A DNA stretch of 64,000 nt, taken from the NCBI GenBank assembly GCA_009746045.1, contig RPFO01000065.1:7441862-7505861 (forward strand). The letters run 5' to 3'. The notes under the pieces are model-generated. The model worked only from the letters and a program-made list of their open reading frames with translations, was not told the DNA's origin and did no database searches. Below are positions 11,545 through 20,757 of this stretch, one piece after another (positions within the stretch are counted from its first letter, which is position 1; every line of letters starts with the position of its first letter). The stretch comes from Mesostigma viride. Lineage: Eukaryota > Streptophyta > Mesostigmatophyceae > Mesostigmatales > Mesostigmataceae. The translations under genes were made by a program, and so were the position numbers.

Positions 11545-12333
11545 TTAATTGGAATTTTATAAATTAATAAAAAATTATAAATTAATAAAAAATAAAGAAC
11601 ATAGCTCCGTGGGGAGCATATATGTAACACATAGCCCTGAGAAAGGGGCATCTATGGGTTTGTAATACAATCAGGGCGACAACCTGCAGGTGTAGGATGT
11701 ACAACTATCACCTGCTCTGGGGCACAAGGTGCACCTGCACCGCCATGATGGTTCATGCCTCCAAATCGAGCTCACACAGGGCGGCTTGGGGAGAAGGCCG
11801 GCCTAGAAGGCCTGCATGACATATGGGGTGGAAGGTATATATGGCTAGGCTATAGCTGGTGTACACATGGCATCTCAGCAGGGAGTAACTCCCTGCATGG
11901 GCAAAGCATGACTCGAAATTGCTACGGCTATTGCAAGGGCTGGTGTGGGCCCATCACGTAGGCATACATGGCCACATAACTAAGCTTTCTAGTCTACGTA
12001 CTACTGCTACATTCCCTAGGCTGGGGTGGCTGGGGTGGCTGGGGCGGCAGGGGTCGCCTGCCAGGGCTTGTGGGCGACGTAGATGTCCGCCCCCTTCCAG
12101 TAGACCGGCTTCTGCCCCGCCGTCTGCCGGAGTTGGAGGTAGGTCGGCCACAGCTCCCGTCGCCGTTGTTGCTGCGTCAAGGTCAAGTCGTCGTCCAGCG
12201 TGTAGGAGGTCCCCCCAAGCCGCTTAATTGCGACGCTTGAGGAACTCCATCTTATCCGCCAATGATGGTGTCAAAGGTGCCTAGCAAGGGGGAGGGGCCG
12301 GCCTTACTGACCCCGCGAGCGGGGAAGGCGGTA
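11545..12333 (-). mobile_element. Family X element, 5'-truncated copy
   Basis: On the minus strand this matches the end of the X ORF (LDDDLT...; GK/YW motifs at about 12060-12200) and the X 3' UTR, ending with GGGCTATGTGTTACATATAT, CCCACGGAGCTATGTT and an AT-rich tail (AAATTAAT units) at 11545-11600. It is cut at about 12333 within the sequence that matches 57880-57900 of the long copy. Confidence 0.75.
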
Positions 12334-13239
12334 TACCATATAGTGACTATATGGTTGGGGCATGATGCAGACATATCTATGATGCAGACAAATTTCTATG
12401 CCACGAGGTCTACCCGCCACGATGTAGCCATTGCTGACAGCGGAGCTCATAACTTTTACGTAACTAGGGCTCCAAATTTTGTCGCAACTATCACAATCGG
12501 TGTAAAACTGGCTTCAAATTTCAAAGTTTCGCGCAAAGCTAGGCAATCGTAAGGTCGCGGGTCCGCGGAACAGCGGAAAGGCAACCAATAAGGGCGCGGG
12601 ATAAGAAATCGGAGTAAAACTGCTGATGAGGCGAGTTTCTATTGGCTTTAGTTTGCAGTAATATTGTACGACAACATGTCAAGGGTGACGAAAAGTACTG
12701 AAGTCGCGGTAGTGTCGCGGAAACGTTTCTAGATGGCGAAGTTAAATAAGAGGTTTAGGTCCAGAGATATCGGTGATTTGAATGGTAGTGCATTGGTGGT
12801 ACTGCAAGACGGCATTGGACGGAGTTCCCGGTCTGGCAAGCGGATTTTGCATCAGTCACGTTCAGAAAAGGGCTCGGGTACACGACGCGGCGCGACGTTG
12901 TAAAATGGCTCGCACAAAAGGAACCTAGGCGCCGCGTCGGTCCTGACGTTGTTTACTCCGTTGGATCTGCATCTACGGCGTTCGTTGGTTGTTTCGAAAA
13001 CCGGTCGATGAGATTTAAAGGAGAAATCGGGTATATAATTGATCCTCTTGGTAGATTTTAATTAATCTCTGGCCCCCCTGTTTGAGTTGCGCGACCTTTG
13101 AAATTTGAAACTTGAAATTGGACTCGAGAGACAATCAGTACAAATCCAATCGCTTCGCCCTTTGTAAGATGCACACGCTGATATATATTCATTGAGAATG
13201 ATAGATTACGCTGATATATATATTATAAAAATATAATTA
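12334..13239 (+). other. Non-coding; copy of dispersed repeat R and LINE remnants
   Basis: About 12405-12500 matches 56565-56660 (end of a LINE copy). About 12640-12760 matches 40855-40960 (GGCGAGTTTCTATTGGC..., TTGTACGACAAC, GTCAAGGGTGACG), a repeat called R here. No supported gene. Confidence 0.6.
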
Positions 13240-13418
13240 CTTACAGCAGAGTGAAATCACTCAAACCAAAGCAAACGCCCAGCTATAAACCTATATACAG
13301 AGCTATGTCAAAGCTCTCTATACTACGATAAGACCAATGGAAACGCCTAACGGGAGGAACCTAATACATAGCCCTGCTGCACTGCAAAAGCAGCCCGCGT
13401 ACGGCGCTGATATGTATA

Positions 13419-13995
13419 CCTTGCCTGCATGGGGGGCCAACAGAATCAGAATTGGTATTTGTATTTGCACACTGTCCTCCTGACGGTGGTGCTCGCCATG
13501 ATTCGGTCGGTTTTCCCCCACGCGAACATCCGGTCCGAGGATGCGGATGGCGCTGCCTTCTATTCCCCCAACCACCGGCCTGACATCGTGGTGCTGGACT
13601 TTGAGGGGGGTGGCCGGCATCTGCTTATTGACGTTTCGGTGGCGCGGCCCTTGGCTCTTAGCCACGTGGCTGGGGCCTCCCTCACGGCAGGTTACACGGC
13701 GGACCGGGCGGAGCGGGCCAAGCTCCTGGCCTACGGCGACGTCGGGCACCATCGTGTGGTGCCCTTTGTCCTGGAGGAGTTTGGGGCCATGGGGCCCCTG
13801 ACCTCCGCCTTCTTCAAGGAGTGTTGCCGGCTCCGGGAGGACCGGCTGGACCTGGAGGGCCAGCGGGCCCCATGGTCGGCGCGGACCTGGACGTCATATT
13901 GGCGTCAGCGCTTGTCGGTGGCGCTGACTCGGGCCATGGCGGACATCATGCTCCGCCGTACGCGGGCTGATTTTGCGGTGCAGCAGGGCTATTAG
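13419..13995 (+). pseudogene. RLE-LINE C-terminal endonuclease domain, copy 1
   Basis: Frame of 189 codons starting inside the gene. Motifs RPDIVV and LLIDVSVARP followed by a GYTADRAERAKLLAYG helix fit the PD-(D/E)XK restriction-like endonuclease at the C-terminus of R2/R4-type LINEs (also in Dualen/RandI of green algae). Compared with copy 2 it has a small change (GGGRHLLIDV for GVAGICLYIDV). 5'-truncated: no RT. Confidence 0.7.
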
Positions 13996-14846
13996 GTTCC
14001 TCCCGTTAGGCGTTTCCATTGGTCTTATCGTAGTATAGAGCTTTGACATGGCTCTGTATATAGGTTTATAGCTGGGCGTTTGCTTTGGTTTGAGTGATTT
14101 CACTCTGCTGTAAGTAATTATATTTTTAATATATATAGATTATATTTTTAAAATATATATAGATTCATTGAGAATGATAGATTACGGAGGTGAGATGAGC
14201 ATGCAACATAAGGAAAAACCCGATGTAACTGGGAGAATAACCCTGAAGAAATTAATAGTAATCTGACACTGACATCCAAGGATCACGCCAGCTGCACAAT
14301 TAGGTACAACGAACTGTACATCACAAAACTACACGCAGCAACCTAGCGCTGCCGGCCCACCATGCAGGCCTGGAAGGGATCTAGACCGCATGGGTCGCGA
14401 CAAAGTCGGCCCGGGTGCGGCGGAATAACACATCATCAGCCACGGTGCGAGTGAGGGCAAGTGACAGGCGCTGCCGCCAATATGAGGACCACGTGCGCTG
14501 ATATATAATAAAAATATAATTACTTACAGCAGAGTGAAATCACTCAAACCAAAGCAAACGCCCAGCTATAAACCTATATACAGAGCCATGTCAAAGCTCT
14601 ATACTACGATAAGACCAATGGAAACGCCTAACGGGAGGAACCTAATAGCCCTGCTGCACCGCAAAATCAGCCCGCGTACGGCGGAGCACTGATGTCAGCC
14701 ATGGCCCGAGTCAGCGCCACCGACAAGCGCTGACGCCAATATGACGTCCAGGTCCGCGCCAACCATGGGGCCCGCTGGCCCTCCAGGTCCAGCCGGTCCT
14801 CCTGGAGCCGGCAACACTCCTTGATATATATTAAAAATCAGCCACG

Positions 14847-15735
14847 GTGCTCCCTGCTCGCGTCATCGATAAACACCAGAAAACCTACGCGGGTATTCTG
14901 CACACGGCTGATTGGATTGCTCTTTTCGCGGACCTCAACGCCCAGGGACGTGCGTGGCTGTTCTCGCTTTCCTTGCGGAGTGTGGGCTCGATCGGCGTAC
15001 CTTCGTGCTCTTCCCATGGCCCCCCCATTCGCCTTGGCTCCCAGCCACTACTCGGTGGCGCTCCGGCACCAGCTATTTGCCCCGCAGCCTCTTGTTCCGG
15101 CCGGGCGGCCTTGTGGTAGCTGTGGGCAGCCGCTGGATCCCACGGGGACTCACTACCTTGCCTGCATGGGGGGCCAACAGAATCAGAATTGGTATTTGTA
15201 TTTGCACACTGTCCTCCTGACGGTGGTGCTCGCCATGATTCGGTCGGTTTTCCCCCACGCGAACATCCGGTCCGAGGATGCGGATGGCGCTGCCTTCTAT
15301 TCCCCCAACCACCGGCCTGACATCGTGGTGCTGGACTTTGAGGGGGTGGCCGGCATCTGCTTATATATTGACGTTTCGGTGGCGCGGCCCTTGGCTCTTA
15401 GCCACGTGGCTGGGGCCTCCCTCACGGCAGGTTACACGGCGGACCGGGCGGAGCGGGCCAAGCTCCTGGCCTACGGCGACGTCGGGCACCATCGTGTGGT
15501 GCCCTTTGTCCTGGAGGAGTTTGGGGCCATGGGGCCCCTGACCTCCGCCTTCTTCAAGGAGTGTTGCCGGCTCCGGGAGGACCGGCTGGACCTGGAGGGC
15601 CAGCGGGCCCCATGGTCGGCGCGGACCTGGACGTCATATTGGCGTCAGCGCTTGTCGGTGGCGCTGACTCGGGCCATGGCTGACATCATGCTCCGCCGTA
15701 CGCGGGCTGATTTTGCGGTGCAGCAGGGCTATTAG
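14847..15735 (+). pseudogene. RLE-LINE C-terminal zinc finger and endonuclease, copy 2
   Basis: Extends further 5' than copy 1. Upstream frame reads DKHQKTYAGILHTADWIALF; after a shift the Cys-His motif CGSCGQPLDPTGTHYLAC appears, the finger that precedes the endonuclease in RLE LINEs. Then RPDIVV and LYIDVSV follow. It ends FAVQQGY-stop like copy 1. The reverse transcriptase is absent; at least one frameshift lies near 14975. Confidence 0.7.
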
Positions 15736-15880
15736 GTTCCTCCCGTTAGGCGTTTCCATTGGTCTTATCGTAGTATAGAGCTTTGACATGGCTCTGTACT
15801 GATATAGGTTTATAGCTGGGCGTTTGCTTTGGTTTGAGTGATTTCACTCTGCTGTAAGTAATTATATTTTTAATATATAT

Positions 15881-17712
15881 CTCCCCGAAGCTATTACGCA
15901 ATATTATGACGGGCAAACGCTCCGGCCACGACAAGAAGGCAGCGGTGACACTAACCAAGCTAGCGTTAGTGGTCTACTTAGCTTCTCCTGCGGCCTCGCC
16001 CTCGGCGCATCGCCTGAGCCCAAACGCAGTCGCCCTATACGGCCGTTCCTCGCCGGCGCGAGATCGACTTCGACATCACCTCTCCCGGCTGTTGGCAACG
16101 CACCCCGATCCAATTCATGGATGACGTGTTTGTCGGAACGCACGCCTCGCTTAAGTGGAACTGTGCCGGCACCTTAATTAATTACGGCCAGAATCGCCTT
16201 GATCAACTCTAGGATCGGCTCCCAGATCTATCTATTATAGAACCCGCATTCGCTCAAAATCGCTGCGGACCTTATTCACTTTACCCCTCGCCCCCGCCTT
16301 CACCGCTTCGCTCTCTGAGCATCCCTCCTCGGGCGCACCGAGGCCGAGATCTGGGAATCTCCCCCCCCCCGCGGCCCGCCCCCCGGCCCCCCGTCCTCTC
16401 CAAAACCACCTTTCGTTCCATCCTCACGGAGATCGGCCTTGAACAGCACGCGTGACCCCCCTTGCATGCCACAGATGTGGCGGCATTGGGAGCTAGGCAC
16501 GCTGGCTGCCGCGAGCTCGATCCCCTCCTCTCCACCACCGCCACCGCCACCTCCAAAGCCACCGATCGAAGCCATCACCGCCCAGCTCGACATCAACCAG
16601 CGCCTCCAGGACAACCCCCGATCGCCATCGAGTGCCTGCAAAACACCGCAGGCCTCACTGCCCAGGCGGTGAAGGACATTGCCGCGCCTCGGCCAGCCCC
16701 TGCTGCCCCAGCCGGCGATGCACCTCCCACCCAGACCTGGGCAGCCATGCTGATGAACTGGATGCATGACCACCACCACTACTGGTGCATGACCACCTCT
16801 GCCATCGCGCACAGCTTAAGTGCAACAGACGCTCGACCTCCGCGAGGAGGCCGAGCTCGACAAGCGCAGCCATAGCGTGCATCGTCAAGCACTTCGACCG
16901 GCTGCTGGAGGAAGGTGAGGACTCCGAGAACTCTTGCCCAGGCGTTTGAGGACAAAATCCTTGCCCCCATGGCTCTCGATCATAGGCGAGCGCTCCGGCC
17001 GGAGGTCAATTCGCCTGCCCCGCTCGCGGGGTACCAGGCTGCATGGACTGCCGGCCACCGCTGCTGCTCACAGTTTGAGTACATGGCGGACAAGCTTCTG
17101 TTCCTCAAACGTCGCCGGCAAGCGGCTCGAGAGGACTCCCTACACACTGGTTGACGACTTGCACCCTGGCGCAGCAGCAATGGCGCCGGGAGCTATAGCC
17201 GACCTACCTCCGCCTCCGGCAGGCAGCGGCAGGTAAGAAGCCGGCATACTGGAGGGGGCCGCAGTCATCTATACGTCGACCACAAGCCCTGGCAGGCGAC
17301 CCCAGCGACCCCAGCACCCCCAGCATGCAACGGGGTCCCAGCCTCTAGTAGGGGACTATAGCAGTAGTGTAGTAGACTAGTAAGCCAAAAAATTCGGGGG
17401 TGTCCCGTCCCCTTATTAAGTAGATGTGGCCATGCATGCACATGTATGCCAATGATGGGATCCACACCAGATGCTGCATTAGCCTTAATAAGTAGTTAGC
17501 CTTGCTTTGCCCATGCAGAGAGTTACTTCCTGCTGAGATGCCATGCCCTACTATAGCTAGCTATTGCCTAGCCATAATCATCTTCCACCGGCCCATGTCC
17601 GCACCTTCGTTGGCCGGCAGCGCTGCACGCTGGTGAATACATGGAGGTGCAGATGCACCTTGTGCGCCCAGAGTAGGTGCATGGCTGTTTACATCCCGTT
17701 CCACCCCCATGC
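15881..17712 (+). mobile_element. Family X element: LINE-ORF1-like gene without RT, 3' end lost
   Basis: Starts CCGAAGCTATTACGCAAT, the same 5' terminus as the copy at 56695. It carries a decayed ORF1-like gene: FMDDVFVGTHASL near 16118, Pro-rich stretch, then EYMADKLLFLKRRR and the end of the domain near 17150-17240. The 3' UTR is shared with 58100-58560. The last part and the tail are missing because Copia A follows at CATGC (17708-17712). No RT or endonuclease between ORF1 and 3' UTR. Confidence 0.75.
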
Positions 17713-18064
17713 AGTTAAAGCCCCCGACCGGCTAAGCTATGGCGGTCGGTCACGTTGAGCTTGGGAGAAGGTGAACACAGAGAACTGCTGTCGGAGCTGG
17801 CCAACCACTGGTTTATGTCTTAGCCAGCAAAGCCTATCCGGTTAGCCGTAACCGTGGGACAGGCTAGCTGTCCGTACCGACCCGGATAAGGCCCCGGATC
17901 GACTGGGGCCTAGGTGGCGCCGGCCCTAGGCGCCGCCCTTAGACCGGTCGACCGCATCGGACCGCCGGATTATAGCCGGCGGCTCAGCGGACGCTAGCGG
18001 AAGGCGTGCGGACGGACATGGGGAACTTAGAGCCAGATCCTAGGGCTCTAGAGTTACTCAACTC
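17713..18064 (-). repeat. Copia A 3' LTR
   Basis: Near-identical to 23527-23877, with a few small indels (for example the extra CC near 17720). Confidence 0.9.
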
Positions 18065-18438
18065 CGACATACTCTTTTGTTCTTTGTCAAAATAATTACA
18101 TCAAATGCAGACCATACAAAAACCTCTAAGGTAGGGAACTCAAGGGGGCCTCAAGGCCGTCAAAATCACCACGGTATCGACCGGCCGCGCCCTTGTGATC
18201 ACACATGAATAGTGATGTAATAAGTATCGAGAAAAAAACCAACTATGCCACCAGACAAAAGGTGACCCATTTTATTAGGACCAGTGACCCGCCGACGGGC
18301 CCAAGGCACCGTCCAACGTGGCTAGGGTATGGTCAGGACAAGCAAAAAAAACTACCACCATGATATTCGTGAATGCTAGCAACACAGGGTGAGTTATGGC
18401 TGTATTCATAAAGCGCCCGAGCCGTAACCCTGTGTGGC

Positions 18439-20757
18439 TCACGGGTGTTGCATCGTCATGCGCTTGCGCAACACTGCGTACTGCGGGGCAGCCTCCCGCG
18501 CCTCCTTGGTGAGTGCATCCGCGGGATTGAGTTCATCCGCGATGTGCTGGAGACGCGTGACGCAGGAGGCCGCCTCAGCGAGTACGAGGTAATCAACGTC
18601 CTGTGACCGCGCATAGGGATTGTCAAGGAAGGCCAAACAACTTTGTGAGTCAGTGTGCACCGTGCTAGTCCAGTGAAGAGTGAACCCACACGAGCCAAAT
18701 ACCCAACCCAGCAAGTACCGCAGCCACATGCCATGTGAGATAGCTGAAACAATGCCCCGGCATTCAGCCGTGTTGGGGCTAGTGGCAATGCGGCTGTGCA
18801 AGCGCGAGTACCAATCTAACAACATGCCAGGCTGGCCCTCATTGCTGATAAAGAACAGTGCCCCCATGCGGGCCCGCACTTGGCTGACTGTGCGCGTCTC
18901 TAGATTAGCATCCGTCACTATCTCGAGGTGCACCGGCTGTGAGCAATCGAGCCCACGAAGCACAATGCCGGGCGTCATGGCCAGCTGCCGCCGAACATGA
19001 ATGGACCCTAGTCCTTCCAGCACATCATCGGGCAGGCGAGCGAGCACTGCCAAATCAGGTGCCACCGTGTCCGCCAACCACCCGAGCTTGCCCTTAACCG
19101 AGGGCCCATGGGTTGCCAACAGCGGGGACGGGAGGTCGGCCAGCAGGTCAACCACATAGTTGCGGCTATCCTGCATGTGCATGACCCATTCGCCAGAACG
19201 CGAATCCCGCTGCAACGTAGACTGCACGCCGCAAAACACCACGGGTTTACCCTCCTCATGATCCACCGCCCTGCCCAGGGGAAACTTAGCCGCCACTGCA
19301 GCAAGAAACTGGGTAGCAAAGGTGCGAGGTGCCACCAGCTTGAAGTCATCGCCATGCCACACGAAGAGGGCTGGCTCGCCAGGGACGCCGGTGGGGACCA
19401 CAAAGAAGTTAGGATCCGCGCGATGGTACGTGGCCCCTAAGCTCTGCAAGACCTCCTCCGCGGAAATGCGGAAGATGATGGGAGAGCTCTGCAGCCCCTC
19501 CACCCCTGTCAACAGCTCGATATACTCGCTGCCAATGGTGCCATCCTGCCAGACCACCGGGACCTTCACCACGTAGCGGGTGCCTTGCCATGTTTGCTGC
19601 GCGACCCCAGCGTCGCTGTGGAGGAATGCCCGCTGAAAGTCACCGCACCACATCCCGTAGTCCTTGCCCGCGTTCCGCTTGCCCAAGTAGATGACCGTCA
19701 GTAGCCGATGCGAAACATGGTTGAGCCCAGGGGTATAAAGATCCTTGGCGTCCAGCGGGGAGGACCCCTTCGTCTCCGTGACCACGGGCCTTACCCGGAA
19801 CACCACCGAAGAGTTGGTCTCGTCCGGCTTGTAGGTGAGCACGAACTTCAACCGCAACCGCGTGGCCCCGGCTGGCACACTCTCCAATCCTCGGTAGACC
19901 TCGCGCTCTCGCCACTGCTCCTTGGCTCGAATGAACGCGTCGCGCCACAAAGCAAACTTGAGAGGATCTTGACAGTCCAGGACAAGTTGCTCCCACGTCA
20001 CAGGGCTATCCGCCGCCAGTGAGTGTGAGTGGAGGCCGAAGCTGCGCGGGTGCCAATCCTGAGGCTGAATGATGGACTGGACGAGCGGCGGTGTGGAAAA
20101 CGCCGCCATCGGTAAGCGCCGCACGACGCCGGGCTGCCCGACCACCACCCCCAATGGAGCGTGGTACTCGCGAAGCGGGATGCTGCCCACCCCCGCGACT
20201 GACAGCAAGTCAGCGGACACTGAGAACCCCGGGTATGATACGAAAGGTTCGCCCAGCAAGGCCACATCCTCGTAGCCATCCACGACGTGAAACGGCGTGT
20301 CAATGCCCAACACCGGCAGCACCACCATCCCGGTAACTTGATATGCCGAAGTGCCTGCAAAGTCGGTCACCGATTTGTACGGCGACTCTAGCACTGGATA
20401 CAGGGTGGCTGCCCGACGAGAGATAATAGACACGGATGCTTGCGTGTCCACAGCCACCAGCTGCCACGGTCTACACGTAGGAAACAAGGCTGACTTAACC
20501 GGCCTGACCCCCTGTGAGAGAGTTTTGACCTGAGCCACCCCTGATGCAGCTTTCGCTTTAAGCGCCTGAGCACGCCACAAGGCCGTGACCGTTGAAGCCA
20601 GGTCCCTAGGTGGGCGAGGCGCATGGGCAGGACCCTGACCCTCCGGCGAGGCCACGCTAGGCGGGCCTCCCACATTATCCGTGGCTAGCACAGGAGGTGA
20701 GTCACTACGTGCACTAGGTCCCGTCAAACCCACCCCATCCTCATCCCACCCATCCAC
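18439..20757 (-). CDS. Copia A ORF2: protease, reverse transcriptase, RNase H
   Basis: 772 codons; the first codon counted is GTG and the frame stays open upstream through the C-run, so it is probably read by frameshift from ORF1. Near residue 105, AVDTQASVSII with ALLGEPFVSYPGF ~70 residues later is a retropepsin pattern with Gln for the usual Gly. RT follows: KFVLTYKPDE, MWCGDFQRAFLHS, and WHGDDF in place of YVDD (~residue 465). RNase H: SRIATSPNTAECRGIVSAI, DSQSCLAFLDNPYARS, and the ending ADELNPADALTKEA. Sequence order and motifs are typical of Ty1/Copia apart from the position of the protease. Confidence 0.88.
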   Translation of the reverse strand: MDGWDEDGVGLTGPSARSDSPPVLATDNVGGPPSVASPEGQGPAHAPRPPRDLASTVTALWRAQALKAKAASGVAQVKTLSQGVRPVKSALFPTCRPWQLVAVDTQASVSIISRRAATLYPVLESPYKSVTDFAGTSAYQVTGMVVLPVLGIDTPFHVVDGYEDVALLGEPFVSYPGFSVSADLLSVAGVGSIPLREYHAPLGVVVGQPGVVRRLPMAAFSTPPLVQSIIQPQDWHPRSFGLHSHSLAADSPVTWEQLVLDCQDPLKFALWRDAFIRAKEQWREREVYRGLESVPAGATRLRLKFVLTYKPDETNSSVVFRVRPVVTETKGSSPLDAKDLYTPGLNHVSHRLLTVIYLGKRNAGKDYGMWCGDFQRAFLHSDAGVAQQTWQGTRYVVKVPVVWQDGTIGSEYIELLTGVEGLQSSPIIFRISAEEVLQSLGATYHRADPNFFVVPTGVPGEPALFVWHGDDFKLVAPRTFATQFLAAVAAKFPLGRAVDHEEGKPVVFCGVQSTLQRDSRSGEWVMHMQDSRNYVVDLLADLPSPLLATHGPSVKGKLGWLADTVAPDLAVLARLPDDVLEGLGSIHVRRQLAMTPGIVLRGLDCSQPVHLEIVTDANLETRTVSQVRARMGALFFISNEGQPGMLLDWYSRLHSRIATSPNTAECRGIVSAISHGMWLRYLLGWVFGSCGFTLHWTSTVHTDSQSCLAFLDNPYARSQDVDYLVLAEAASCVTRLQHIADELNPADALTKEAREAAPQYAVLRKRMTMQHP

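Larger units (their letters stand above)
13240..15880. mobile_element. Cluster of RLE-type LINE 3' ends in both orientations
   Basis: At least five partial copies of one family lie end to end: minus-strand 3' ends at 13240-13407 and 14505-14822, a diverged minus copy at 14190-14500, and plus copies 13419-14150 and 14830-15880. All near-identical copies end in GCTGTAAGTAATTATATTTT plus TA-rich tails, and junctions fall at TATATA tracts, suggesting repeated insertion at the TA-rich tails of earlier copies. Confidence 0.75.

Noticed and set aside
13240-15880. Twin-priming inversion of a single LINE insertion
   Set aside because: Both orientations contain the same 3' end, whereas twin priming would invert only the 5' part of one copy.
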